From contig NZ_VIWU01000001.1 of assembly GCF_007994075.1 (NCBI RefSeq), positions 1,922,001-1,986,000 of the forward strand: 64,000 nucleotides of DNA, read 5' to 3'. This document shows, in pieces, positions 41,964 to 50,433 of this stretch. The notes beneath the pieces are model-generated. The model saw only the letters and a list, made by a program, of their open reading frames with translations. It ran no database searches and had not been told where the DNA came from. Numbering within the stretch: the stretch's first letter is position 1; every line of letters starts with the position of its first letter. A program made the translations under genes and the position numbers. This stretch comes from Pseudonocardia hierapolitana. GTDB taxonomy: Bacteria > Actinomycetota > Actinomycetes > Mycobacteriales > Pseudonocardiaceae.

Positions 41964-43361
41964 ATGAGCGACGAGCAGAGGGAGCACGGCCGGGACGCGA
42001 GCGCCTCGACCGGTGACTCCCGTACCGCGCAGTACCCCGTTCCGTCGTACGCGGGCGCCGCGGGACCGGCGCACGCGCAAGGTGCCGGCCAGCAGGCCCC
42101 TCCTGGCGACCCCTCGGCCGCGTACGGCCAGCCGCAGGGGCCTGCTGGCGGCTTCTTCCCGCCGCCGCCGGACCACTTCCAGGGCCCGCCCACGGCCACG
42201 CTGCCGCCCCAGCCGCGCAGGCAGCGCGGGATGGCGGCGGTCGTGGCCACCGCGGTGATCGCCGGCCTCGTCGGCGGCGGCGCCGGTTTCGGCGGCGCGT
42301 ACGCGCTGCTCGGCGACGGCTCCGGCGGCACCAGCCTCTCGTCGGCGCCGCAGGGCTCGAGCTCGGTGAACGCCGCGCCCGGTTCGGTCACCGCAGCCGC
42401 CCAGACGGTGCTGCCCAGCACCGTCGACATCCGCGCCACCCTCGCGCAGGGCGAGGCCGAGGGAAGCGGCGTCGTCCTCACCGCGGGCGGGGACATCCTG
42501 ACCAACAACCACGTCGTCGCCGGTAGCCGCGAGCTCACGGTCACCCTCCAGGACGGCAGCGAGCACCCGGCCACGGTCGTCGGCAGCTCGCCCAGCTACG
42601 ACATCGCGGTGATCCGGCTGCAGGGCGCCTCCGGGCTCACGCCGGCGACGCTCGGCGACAGCTCCTCGCTGCAGGTCGGCCAGCCCGTCGTGGCGATCGG
42701 GTCACCGCGCGGCCTCACCGGCACCGTCACCACCGGCATCGTCAGCGCGCAGAACCGCACCGTCACGGTGCAGGGCGAGGACGGCCAGGCGGTCGTCTAC
42801 AACGGCCTGCAGACCGACGCCCCGATCAACCCGGGCAACTCCGGTGGCCCGCTGGTGAACCTCGACGGCCAGGTCGTCGGCATCAACTCGGCCATCGAGA
42901 CCACGGGCCAGAACGCCGGCAGCATCGGGCTCGGCTTCGCGATCCCGATCGACCAGGCCCGCCGCGTGGCCGAGGAGATCATGAACACCGGTGCCGCCAC
43001 CAAGCCGGTGCTCGGGGTGCAGGGCAGCATCGCCGCCAGCAGCGACGACGGCGCGCAGATCGCGGCCGTGCAGCCGGGCGCACCCGCCGAGGCGGCCGGG
43101 CTGCGGGCGGGCGACGTCGTCACGAAGGTCGGCGACGCACCGGTGGCCGACTTCGCGGACCTCATGGCCCGGGTCGGGGCGCACGCCCCCGGCGAGCAGG
43201 TCGCACTGACCGTCACGAACGGCGGCGCCGAGCGCACCGTGAACGTCACGCTGGGCAGCCAGCCCGACCAGGCGGCGACGACCAGCCCGAGCGGCGGCGG
43301 AAGCCGCACCCCGTTCGGCGGCCAGAACCCCTTCGGCAACCCGTTCGGTGGCGGCAACTGA
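41964..43361 (+). CDS. HtrA/DegP-like S1C protease with PDZ domain
   Basis: 465 residues. The cytosolic N-terminus is Pro/Gly/Gln-rich (about 1-88) and one membrane helix (MAAVVATAVIAGLVGGGAGF) anchors the protein. The trypsin-like domain has His in LTNNHVVAG, Asp in SYDIAVIRL and Ser in NPGNSGGPLVN. One PDZ domain (about 345-435) follows, with AAGLRAGDVVTKVGDAPV. The C-terminus is Gly/Asn/Phe-rich (FGGQNPFGNPFGGGN). It degrades misfolded envelope proteins, as mycobacterial PepD does. ATG 41964 lacks a clear ribosome site. No MprAB-like pair is adjacent. Confidence 0.92.
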   Translation: MSDEQREHGRDASASTGDSRTAQYPVPSYAGAAGPAHAQGAGQQAPPGDPSAAYGQPQGPAGGFFPPPPDHFQGPPTATLPPQPRRQRGMAAVVATAVIAGLVGGGAGFGGAYALLGDGSGGTSLSSAPQGSSSVNAAPGSVTAAAQTVLPSTVDIRATLAQGEAEGSGVVLTAGGDILTNNHVVAGSRELTVTLQDGSEHPATVVGSSPSYDIAVIRLQGASGLTPATLGDSSSLQVGQPVVAIGSPRGLTGTVTTGIVSAQNRTVTVQGEDGQAVVYNGLQTDAPINPGNSGGPLVNLDGQVVGINSAIETTGQNAGSIGLGFAIPIDQARRVAEEIMNTGAATKPVLGVQGSIAASSDDGAQIAAVQPGAPAEAAGLRAGDVVTKVGDAPVADFADLMARVGAHAPGEQVALTVTNGGAERTVNVTLGSQPDQAATTSPSGGGSRTPFGGQNPFGNPFGGGN

Positions 43362-43375
43362 CCGCTCCCTGGGTA

Positions 43376-43424
43376 CAGGAAAGCCACATTCAGGGCCTCG
43401 TAGGCCTTGAATGTGGCTTTCCTG
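43376..43424. terminator. 24-bp hairpin between convergent genes
   Basis: Arms 43376-43392 and 43408-43424 pair perfectly over 17 bp. The inner gggcct/aggcct extends the stem to about 24 bp (one G/T wobble) with a 3-nt loop. It ends directly at the CoA-transferase stop codon at 43425. It is a bidirectional terminator by position. Confidence 0.75.
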
Positions 43425-44594
43425 TCATTCCGACAGGAGCCAGGCCCGGATCTCCTCGCCGTCCGCATCGAGCGCGGGCGGCGGCTTGCGGTAGGACGGC
43501 GGGGTCGCCGAGTACGTCACGGGGTTGCGGACGCTCGGGACGCCGCCCGGCTCCACCACCGGGTCGAGGCCGAGGCGCTTCGCCAGCGCGAGGCCCTCGT
43601 CGAGGGTGTTGATCGGACCGCAGGGCACACCCGCGGGCGCGAGGATGTCGAACCACTCCTGCGCCGTCTTCGTCGCCAGCCGCGCGAGCAGCAGCGGGCG
43701 CAGCTCGTCGCGGTGGGCGTTGCGGGAGCCCATCGTGGCGAAGCGCGGGTCGTCGAGCAGCTCGGGGGCGCCGATGGCGGTGACGAGCTTGCGGAACTGG
43801 CCGTCGTTGCCGGCGATGACGATCAGCTCACCGTCGCCGGTGGGCAGCGGCTCGTACGGGAAGAGGGACAGGTGGGCGTTGCCGAGCCTGCCGGGCACCA
43901 CCCCACCCGCGAGCACCGCCGACGCCTGGTTGACCAGGCCGGACAGCGCCGCCGACAGCAGGTTCGTCTCCACCTTCTGCCCCTCACCGGTGCGCTCGCG
44001 GTGGTGCAGCGCGGCGACGATCGCGAGCGCCGCGTGCAGGCCGGTGATCACGTCGAACACCGCGACGCCCGCGCGGTAGGGCGGCCCGTCGGCGTCGCCG
44101 GTGAGGCTCATCAGACCGGACGTGGCCTGCACGAGCAGGTCGTATCCGGGCAGCGCCGCCCCGCCGGCCGTGCCGAAACCGCTGATCGAGCAGTAGACGA
44201 CCCGCGGGTTGGCGGCCGACACCGCGTCGTGGTCGAGCCCGAACCGCGCGAGGCCGCCCGGCTTGAAGTTCTCGATCATGACGTCGGCACGGGCGGCGAG
44301 CCGCTTCGCGACGTCGAGGTCGGCCGGGTCGGCGAGGTCGAGCACGATCGACCGCTTGTTCCGGTTGATCGACAGGTAGTAGGTGGCGGTGCCGTCCGCG
44401 CTGGTGGGCGGCACCCAGGTGCGCGTGTCGTCCCCGGTGCGCGGGCCCTCGACCTTGATGACGGTGGCGCCGAGGTCGGCCAGCAGCATCGTGGCGTACG
44501 GCCCGGCCAGGATGCGGGAGAAGTCGGCGACCAGCACTCCGGAGAGTGGGCCGCTGACCGGGCTTCCGTCGACGACGTCGTTGGCATTGCTCAC
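43425..44594 (-). CDS. CaiB/BaiF (class III) CoA-transferase
   Basis: A 389-residue family III CoA-transferase that swaps CoA between carboxylic acids through an Asp-anhydride. Visible are the start GVLVADFSRILAGPYATMLLADLGATVIKVE, NRNKRSIVLDL, and GYDLLVQATSGLMSLTG with the nucleophilic Asp. The C-terminal NTLDEGLALAKRL and YSATPPSYRKPPP segments are typical. GTG 44594 fits the family; a start at 44654 would add a Pro/Arg leader. No acyl-CoA dehydrogenase or ligase gene is adjacent, so the substrate pair (formyl-, succinyl- or carnitinyl-type) is open. Confidence 0.9.
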   Translation of the reverse strand: MSNANDVVDGSPVSGPLSGVLVADFSRILAGPYATMLLADLGATVIKVEGPRTGDDTRTWVPPTSADGTATYYLSINRNKRSIVLDLADPADLDVAKRLAARADVMIENFKPGGLARFGLDHDAVSAANPRVVYCSISGFGTAGGAALPGYDLLVQATSGLMSLTGDADGPPYRAGVAVFDVITGLHAALAIVAALHHRERTGEGQKVETNLLSAALSGLVNQASAVLAGGVVPGRLGNAHLSLFPYEPLPTGDGELIVIAGNDGQFRKLVTAIGAPELLDDPRFATMGSRNAHRDELRPLLLARLATKTAQEWFDILAPAGVPCGPINTLDEGLALAKRLGLDPVVEPGGVPSVRNPVTYSATPPSYRKPPPALDADGEEIRAWLLSE

Positions 44595-45001
44595 GCTGCA
44601 GATCCTAGGAACTGTGCCGGCGACGCTTGTGCGAGTCGGGGTGGGTCGGCGCAATCCTCGAGTGCCGTCGCGTCGGTCGGTCGGAGATCCACCACCCCCC
44701 TGCCCGCTCGCCCTCTCTGATCCACCACCGGGACTCGAGCGGGCGCGACGCGCGTTGCGCGGATGCGGTCGGGCGGGTGGCCGGCTTGGAGAACACCGAT
44801 CCCGTGGGCGCCTTGCGAGATGCTCGCCTCGCCTCCCGCACCTGCGTGCGAGCCCGTCCCGGTTGAGTAGCGGGGCAACTGACCTGTGGTCGCCCTACCA
44901 GGATCGATCATGCCGCGTTGATCGTTCCGAGACCACGCTGAGCGCCCTCGGCAGGGCGATTCGCCGCGTCTCGGATGGATCATGTGGCGTCGATACACGA
45001 A
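44595..45001. other. Gene-free interval with local repeats
   Basis: About 400 nt without a supported gene on either strand. It holds an 11-bp direct repeat (gatccaccacc at 44686 and 44719), a 23-nt imperfect direct repeat (about 17/23, 44902 and 44974) and an 8-bp inverted pair (tccgagac at 44926, gtctcgga at 44968) around a smaller hairpin. It may hold the CoA-transferase promoter and a structured element. Confidence 0.5.
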
Positions 45002-45038
45002 CGGCGCTCTCGTCCAGGAGGCGTGGACGAGAGCGCCG
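45002..45038 (-). terminator. Terminator of the MFS gene
   Basis: A perfect 15-bp stem (45002-45016 with 45024-45038) and 7-nt loop lies 13 nt beyond the end of the minus-strand MFS gene. Confidence 0.75.
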
Positions 45039-45050
45039 CGCGATCGAGGC

Positions 45051-46457
45051 TCAGGCGTGGCGGCGCAGCACCGTCACCGTGACGGCGACGGCGGCGGCGA
45101 CCGCGAGCGCGCTCGTGAAGAACGCCAGCTGGTAGCCGCTGGTCAGGGCCTCGATCGGGGAGGCGCCCGCGGCGGTGGCGGCATCGGTGCGGGCCGCGGC
45201 CAGCGCGGCGAGCACCGCCGTGCCCAGCGCACCACCGACCTGCTGGCTGGTGTTGGCCAGGCCGGAGGCGAGGCCTGCGTCCTCGGGCGTGGCGTCGGAC
45301 ATCATCAGCGTCGTGACGGCGGGCAGGGCGAGCCCTGCGCCGATGCCCAGCACGAGCATCGACGGGAGCACGTCGACCAGGTAGCTGCCGACCGGCGGGC
45401 GGGTGAGCAACAACAGGCCGGCCACGAGCAGGATCTCGCCTGCGAGCAGGACGGTCCGGGCCCCGGACCGCGCGATCAGCCGGCCGGACGCCGTGAGCGA
45501 CACCAGCGCGATCGTGAGCGTGATCGGCAGCAGCGCGAACCCGGTCTGCGCCGGCGTGTACCCGAGCGCCTGCTGCAGGTAGAGCGCCGCGGTGAACTGG
45601 AAGCCGAGCATCCCCGCCACCATGAGCAGCTGCGCCACGTTGCCACCGGAGAGCGCCCGCGAGCGGAAGATCCCCAGCCGCACGAGCGGCTCGGTGGCAC
45701 GCTGCTGGCGGACGACGAACCCGGCGAGCAGGGCCAGCGCGACCGCGGCCATTCCGAGCCGCACGCCCGCCCCCGAGGTGTCGACGATCGTGAACACGGC
45801 GAGCACCAGGCCTGCGGTGACCAGCAGCCCACCGAGCACGTCGGGGCGCGCGGAGCGATCGGCGGGAATGGCGGCGGCGACGTACCGCAACGCGAGCAGC
45901 ACCGCTGCCACGCCGATCGGCACGTTGACGAGGAAGATCCACCGCCAGCCGACGGTGTCGGTGAGCACGCCGCCCAGCAGCGTGCCGATGGAGGCCCCCG
46001 CCGCGCCGACGAACGCGTAGACACCCATGGCCCGCGCCCGCTCCCCCGGCTCCGGGAAGAGCGCCACGACCATGCCGAGCACGACGGCGGAGGCCATCGC
46101 GGCCCCGATCCCCTGCACGAACCGCGCCGCGATGAGCATCGAGGCGTCGATCGCCAGCCCGCAGAGCAGCGAGGCCAGCACGAACAGCGTGAGGCCGCTG
46201 AGCAGCATCCGGCGCCGGCCGTAGAGATCGCCGAGCCGCCCGGCGAGCAGCAGCAGGCCGCCGAGGGGCACGAGGTAGGCGTTGACCGTCCAGGCCAGCC
46301 CCGCCGTCGTGAAACCCAGCTCGGCCTGCAGCACCGGCAGCGCGACGCTGGTGATCGTGCCGTCGAGAATGATCATGAGCATTGCGCCGCAGAGCACGGC
46401 GAGCGCGAGCCAGCGCGACGGTGCGGTTCGGGCGGTGGGAGCGGTCGACCTCGTCAT
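45051..46457 (-). CDS. MFS multidrug exporter, DHA2 (14-helix) type
   Basis: 468 residues with about 14 hydrophobic segments. Motif A is GRLGDLYGRRRMLLSG after helix 2 and motif C-like glycines are in GAAGASIGTLLGGVLTDTVGWRWIFLVNVPIG, as in EmrB/QacA proton-drug antiporters. It lies 66 nt downstream of a marR gene on the same strand and shares a repeated operator-like motif with it, so drug-induced release by MarR is likely. ATG 46457 is chosen. A TTG at 46493 would put translation through the operator-like sequence. Confidence 0.92.
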   Translation of the reverse strand: MTRSTAPTARTAPSRWLALAVLCGAMLMIILDGTITSVALPVLQAELGFTTAGLAWTVNAYLVPLGGLLLLAGRLGDLYGRRRMLLSGLTLFVLASLLCGLAIDASMLIAARFVQGIGAAMASAVVLGMVVALFPEPGERARAMGVYAFVGAAGASIGTLLGGVLTDTVGWRWIFLVNVPIGVAAVLLALRYVAAAIPADRSARPDVLGGLLVTAGLVLAVFTIVDTSGAGVRLGMAAVALALLAGFVVRQQRATEPLVRLGIFRSRALSGGNVAQLLMVAGMLGFQFTAALYLQQALGYTPAQTGFALLPITLTIALVSLTASGRLIARSGARTVLLAGEILLVAGLLLLTRPPVGSYLVDVLPSMLVLGIGAGLALPAVTTLMMSDATPEDAGLASGLANTSQQVGGALGTAVLAALAAARTDAATAAGASPIEALTSGYQLAFFTSALAVAAAVAVTVTVLRRHA

Positions 46458-46487
46458 GAGATGGACCGTAGCAGATAGTTTTTTAAC

Positions 46488-46505
46488 AGACAATCCTAAT
46501 TGAGA
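46488..46505. promoter_or_regulatory. MarR-type operator-like motif, intergenic
   Basis: agacaatcctaattgaga shares the core acRATCC with the two motifs before marR and lies 31 nt upstream of the exporter start. It could let the repressor control the exporter directly. Confidence 0.45.
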
Positions 46506-46523
46506 CTGCCTGTTACGGGACGG

Positions 46524-47012
46524 TCAGGCGCCCCGCTTCCGGCGCGGCGCGTGCGGGTTCGGCTCGACGGCCGACAGCGGACCGTCGTGGGTGACCAGCT
46601 TCATCAGCGAGTCCAGCAGCACCGCGCGCTGCTCAGGGGTCAGCACGCCGAGCACCTCGGTGTAGAGGTCGTCGATCATGCCACGGGCCTTCGCCACGGC
46701 GTCGTCGCCCGCCTCCGTGGTGCGGACGATCCGCACCCGGCGGTCAGCAGGCGACGGCGTGCGTTCCGCCAGACCGGCCTTCTCGAGGTTGTCGCAGGTG
46801 ACGACCATCGTGGTCTTGTCCAGCAGCGCCAGCTCCGCGAGCTCGCCCTGGGTGAACTCGTGGGCGCCGGCCTTCGAGAGCACGCAGTAGTCGCGCACGC
46901 TCATCCCCAGCTCGCCGAGCACGGTGCCCATCCGCGCGGAGAGGGCCTGGCTCGCCTTGTCGAACAGGTAGGAGAGGTCGGCCCGGATCTCGTCGTCGCT
47001 GCGCGTGTCCAT
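46524..47012 (-). CDS. MarR-family transcriptional regulator
   Basis: A 162-residue winged-helix repressor. The DNA-binding part is FTQGELAELALLDKTTMVVTCDNLEKAGLAERTPSPADRRVRIVRTTEAG, with the wing residues Asp-Arg-Arg-Val-Arg. N- and C-terminal helices form the dimer. It is the first gene of a probable two-gene unit with the MFS exporter. Two tandem palindromic motifs lie 14-46 nt before its start, in the expected place for autorepression. Confidence 0.93.
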   Translation of the reverse strand: MDTRSDDEIRADLSYLFDKASQALSARMGTVLGELGMSVRDYCVLSKAGAHEFTQGELAELALLDKTTMVVTCDNLEKAGLAERTPSPADRRVRIVRTTEAGDDAVAKARGMIDDLYTEVLGVLTPEQRAVLLDSLMKLVTHDGPLSAVEPNPHAPRRKRGA

Positions 47013-47025
47013 GAAGCCAGAGTAC

Positions 47026-47058
47026 AGACGATCCGTAACGGAACAATCCGAAACGGAC
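47026..47058. promoter_or_regulatory. Tandem candidate MarR operators
   Basis: Two copies of a ~16-nt motif lie end to end: atccgtaacgga (47031-47042, containing the perfect palindrome tccgt-a-acgga) and atccgaaacgga (47046-47057, tccg-aaa-cgga). A third, weaker copy precedes the exporter. Confidence 0.6.
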
Positions 47059-47074
47059 CCTTCTGTCCACAGCT

Positions 47075-47621
47075 CTACCGCCGCACCGGGTCCTGCCGGC
47101 GCAGGAGCCAGGCCGCGACACCCAGCAGCACCGCGAGCTGCACGGCGAGCACGTCGCGTAGCCGCCCGATCGTCAGGCGGCCGGAGGTGACGAAGTGGAC
47201 GGTGGTGTCCCGGCCGGGCCGCTGCGAGGGGCCCGCGGCGACGGGGATCGGAGGGGCCGTGTTCGGCGGCCCGGCCACAGCCGACGTCGAGCCGGCCCCC
47301 GTCGGAGCCGGCACGGGAGGGCCGGCCACGGGGTGCAGCGCGACCGTGGTGGCCCCGGTACCTCTACCGAGCCGCAGGACCACCGGACGGTCCAGCCGCA
47401 GCACGGTGATCCGGTCGTCGTCGAGGTAGGTGCCGTTGCTGGAGCTGTCGGTGAGCGTCCAGCCGTCCTCGGTGAGCTCGACGACGGCGTGCCGGCGCGA
47501 TACGCGCGAGTGCGGCAGGTCGAGGTCGGCGTCCGGGCCACGCCGATGACGAACGGACGCCCCGCCGGCACGCGCACGCTGCCGCCTGCGTGGCGCGCAC
47601 GTCCAGCCCCCCGGATTGCAC
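47075..47621 (-). pseudogene. FHA-domain membrane protein, apparently frameshifted
   Basis: Read across three frames, this encodes a coherent protein. GTG 47621 opens VQSGGLDVRATQA. A second frame continues GGSVRVPAGRPFVIG. The third reads RGPDADLDLPHSRVSRRHA, then …DSSSNGTYLDDDRITVLRLDRPVVLRLG, a proline-rich linker and a C-terminal membrane helix VLAVQLAVLLGVAAWLL. The joined text is a textbook FHA phosphothreonine-binding domain (GRPFVIGRG, SRVSRRHA, SSNGTYLD). Each junction (about 47582 and 47541) needs one extra base. It follows the hydrolase stop by 2 nt. Either it is a decayed last gene of the operon or the sequence has two one-base omissions. Confidence 0.75.
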
Positions 47622-47623
47622 CG

Positions 47624-48325
47624 CTAGCTCGTCAGCAGGTCCGCCGTCGCCCCGGGTGCACTGATCATGGCGTCGTGCCCGGCCGCCAGCTCCCGGAACT
47701 CCCAGCCCTCGCGCCGAGCGATCGCGTGGGCCGAGTGGACCGCTGGGTAGGCCGGGTCGGTGCATGCGATGTACGTGACGGGCCGGCCACCACCGAGCGG
47801 AGCGCGCAGCGGGAACGGCTCGGCGTAGGTGCGCACCGGGTGCGGCGTGAGCCTGCGGTCGACCCAGGCGATGTCCTCCGGCTCGGCCAGCCCGAACGCC
47901 GCACCAGCCGGAGGCGGGAACGCGACGTCGCCAGTGGCTTCCGCCGCTGCCCTGCGCGCGGCGGCCGACTCCGGCGGGAGCCCGTCGAATGCGGTCTGCC
48001 CCACCTCGACCACCAGCCCGTCCAGCAGCACGACCCGCCGCACTCGCTCCGGCGCCCGCTCCGCGACCGCGAGCGCGACGATTGCCCCGAAGCTGTGCCC
48101 CACCAGCACGACGTCGGTCAGCTCCTCGCTCTCCAGCACGCCCACGACGTCCTGGACGAGCGTGTCCGGGCCGATGTCGGCGCTGAGCAGATGGGCCCGC
48201 TCGCCGAAGCCGGTGAGCGTCGGCGTGAACACCTCGTGGCCGGCCTCCCGAAGCAGCCGGGCCACCCGTCGCCAGCACCACCCGCCGTGCCACGCCCCGT
48301 GGATCAGGACGAAGGAGTCACTCAC
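47624..48325 (-). CDS. Alpha/beta hydrolase (EstC/HNL-like)
   Basis: A 233-residue compact serine hydrolase. It starts VSDSFVLIHGAWHGGWCWRRV, the common opening of the salicylate-esterase/hydroxynitrile-lyase branch. The nucleophile is in VGHSFGA, with a late His in LAAGHDAMISAP. Its GTG overlaps the stop of the upstream phosphatase gene by 4 nt and has GAGGA upstream. The FHA gene begins 2 nt after its stop. The substrate is unknown; its position makes it part of a coupled set with envelope proteins. Confidence 0.88.
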   Translation of the reverse strand: MSDSFVLIHGAWHGGWCWRRVARLLREAGHEVFTPTLTGFGERAHLLSADIGPDTLVQDVVGVLESEELTDVVLVGHSFGAIVALAVAERAPERVRRVVLLDGLVVEVGQTAFDGLPPESAAARRAAAEATGDVAFPPPAGAAFGLAEPEDIAWVDRRLTPHPVRTYAEPFPLRAPLGGGRPVTYIACTDPAYPAVHSAHAIARREGWEFRELAAGHDAMISAPGATADLLTS

Positions 48326-50433
48326 ACGGGCGATCCTCGCACGGCGCGCTGCGGCTCGGGGTGGCCCAGGTGGCGGAGCCAACCCCGCAGCACCCCGTGC
48401 AGGGCCTCGGCGCCGACGATCTCGTGGGGCGGCGGGAAATCGGTGGGGTACAGGAGGAATCCTCGGGACTGCGACCCGCCCAGTCCCCCGTGCGACCCCA
48501 CGTGCGGTTCGAACGGCGAGGCCTCGTCGCGGACCGGGTCGTACCGGCTGTTGATCATCACGTCGGCGCAATGGGGGAAGGCGTCGACGCGACGCACCAG
48601 GTCGGCGGCGTGCGGGCCGTAGGGCACGAGCGGGTCGTCGCCGATGACGACGTCGGTGGCCAGCCTGCGCAGCCCGTCGCGCCCGAGCACGACGGGCCCG
48701 AACTCGGCGCTGCGCACCAGCACGAACCCGACGCCGGGATGGTCGACGAGCGAGGGCAGCAGCTCCGGGTACTCCCGCTCGATCGTCTCCAGCTCCACGC
48801 GGCCCTCGTGCTCGGTGAACGACACCATCGCGAGGTGGCCGGACGCGACGACCACGACCCCGGGCGCGACCCGCGCGACCGCGCCCGGCGCGCCGCTGGG
48901 CGTGCGCGGCCGGTCGGCGCCGCCCGCCCGCTCCACGCGGTCGCGCAGCCGGCGCGCGATCGGGCCGCCGACGGACGACGCCTCGGCGAGCACGGCGTCG
49001 ACCTGCCAGCTCTCGGCGGTGCTGCTCGACTCCGAGTGCGCGCCGCGCCGCGGGTCCGGCTGCGGCTCCCCGCACAGCCGCCCGACCAGCGCCTCGACCG
49101 ACTCGCCGAACCGGTCGGCGAAGGCCCAACCCTGGGTCTGCCCGTGGTCGGACAGCGCGACGATGTGGTAGCGCCGCGGGGCGAGCTGGGTGGCGCGGTG
49201 CAGCCTGCCGATCTGCCGATCGATCCCCCTGAGCACGGCGAGCGTGTCGAAGCGCTCGACGCCGGAGTGGTGGCCCACCTCGTCGTACCCCATGAAGTCG
49301 GCGTACACGACGGCCCGGCCGGCCATCATGTCCTCGATGACCGCCGAGACCACGACGTCCCGGGCGATCACCGTGGTGGCGGCACGGGCCAACGGGTAGA
49401 ACCCGCCCCGGCTCACCCGCGGCCGCACGCCGGCGCGGCGCTGCCGCACCGCCGCCGAGATCTCGCGCCCGACGTCGACGAGCGCGCCGACGCCGCTGCG
49501 CAACGCGTTGGCGGGGTTGGCGAAGTAGGTGTAGTAGCCGGCGCCGACGCCGTCACGCCCGCGGCCGCGCCTGCCCGCCCCGCTGATCAGCGGCAACGCG
49601 CTCATCGTGAGGCTGGTGTGCGCGGCGTCGCCGGTGAACAGACTTGCCCTGGCCGCACCGTCGACGGCGAGCAGGCCGCACCCGTCGGAGTGGCGGCGCT
49701 CGATCTCCGCGGCGTCCTCCGGGCTCGAGCACACCATCATGTGGTCGCGGTCCTTCTCGTACCAGCGGAACCCGATGATGTCGTCGTTGTCGCCGTGCAG
49801 GATCCCGCAGACGCTCGCACCGGTCTGCGAGCTCCAGTCCGTGTGCCACGCGGCGAGCCCGTGGCTGCCGTCGTCGAGCATCCGGGCCACCGCGGGCATG
49901 TCACCGGTCCGGACGGCGCGCCGCAGCGTGTCGATGCCGAGCCCGTCGACCTGCAGCAGCAGCACGCCCGGTGGCATCGTCTCGTCGCCGGATGTGCCGC
50001 TGCGGGCGCCGCGGCGCGCGGCGCGACGGAAGAACAGCTCGTCCTCGTCGAGGCCCACCACGCTGCTCACGAGCGACCCGAGCGCCGCCACCGCGACGGC
50101 CACGACCACGGCCGTACCGAGGTCGGTGACCACCACGCCGGGCACCGCGAACGAGATCGCCAGCACGCCCGCGCCGAGCAGCAGGAACGAGCCGATGCCC
50201 AGCGTGAACACGGCAACCGGGAGCGCGACGCGCAGCACCAGCGGCCACACCACCGCGCTCAGCACGCCGAAGAGCAGCGCGCACACCGTCGGCTGCCACC
50301 ACTCGGGCATCGAGAAGCCGGTGAGCCACGTGTCGAGCAGGTTCAGGGCACCGACCGCGAGCACCCACACGAGCACCACGCGCGCGACGACCCGCCCACC
50401 GCGCAGGAGCCGCCCGCCGCCCGCAGGCACCAT
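48322..50433 (-). CDS. Holin-IV-like membrane domain fused to type I phosphodiesterase/alkaline phosphatase
   Basis: 703 residues. Residues ~15-145 contain four hydrophobic helices (VVLVWVLAVGALNLLDTWLTG; TVCALLFGVLSAVVWPLVLRVALPVAVFTLGIGSF; VVVAVAVAALGSLVSSVVG) like the mycobacteriophage holin superfamily IV. The rest is an alkaline-phosphatase-superfamily phosphodiesterase: LLLQVDGLGIDTLRRAV, TDWSSQTGASVCGILHG with the probable Ser/Thr nucleophile, YADFMGYDEVGHHSG with metal ligands, and VALSDHGQTQGW. It may act on lipid-linked or nucleotide phosphates. It overlaps DedA by 1 nt and the hydrolase by 4 nt. Confidence 0.85.
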   Translation of the reverse strand: MVPAGGGRLLRGGRVVARVVLVWVLAVGALNLLDTWLTGFSMPEWWQPTVCALLFGVLSAVVWPLVLRVALPVAVFTLGIGSFLLLGAGVLAISFAVPGVVVTDLGTAVVVAVAVAALGSLVSSVVGLDEDELFFRRAARRGARSGTSGDETMPPGVLLLQVDGLGIDTLRRAVRTGDMPAVARMLDDGSHGLAAWHTDWSSQTGASVCGILHGDNDDIIGFRWYEKDRDHMMVCSSPEDAAEIERRHSDGCGLLAVDGAARASLFTGDAAHTSLTMSALPLISGAGRRGRGRDGVGAGYYTYFANPANALRSGVGALVDVGREISAAVRQRRAGVRPRVSRGGFYPLARAATTVIARDVVVSAVIEDMMAGRAVVYADFMGYDEVGHHSGVERFDTLAVLRGIDRQIGRLHRATQLAPRRYHIVALSDHGQTQGWAFADRFGESVEALVGRLCGEPQPDPRRGAHSESSSTAESWQVDAVLAEASSVGGPIARRLRDRVERAGGADRPRTPSGAPGAVARVAPGVVVVASGHLAMVSFTEHEGRVELETIEREYPELLPSLVDHPGVGFVLVRSAEFGPVVLGRDGLRRLATDVVIGDDPLVPYGPHAADLVRRVDAFPHCADVMINSRYDPVRDEASPFEPHVGSHGGLGGSQSRGFLLYPTDFPPPHEIVGAEALHGVLRGWLRHLGHPEPQRAVRGSPV

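Noticed and set aside
46458..46493. TTG start at 46493 for the MFS exporter
   Set aside because: It would add 12 residues over an operator-like sequence, and MFS exporters of this class start close to the ATG at 46457.
48322..50433. Holin-like domain as evidence for a prophage
   Set aside because: It is fused to a large phosphodiesterase, sits in a coupled chromosomal operon and has no phage neighbours.
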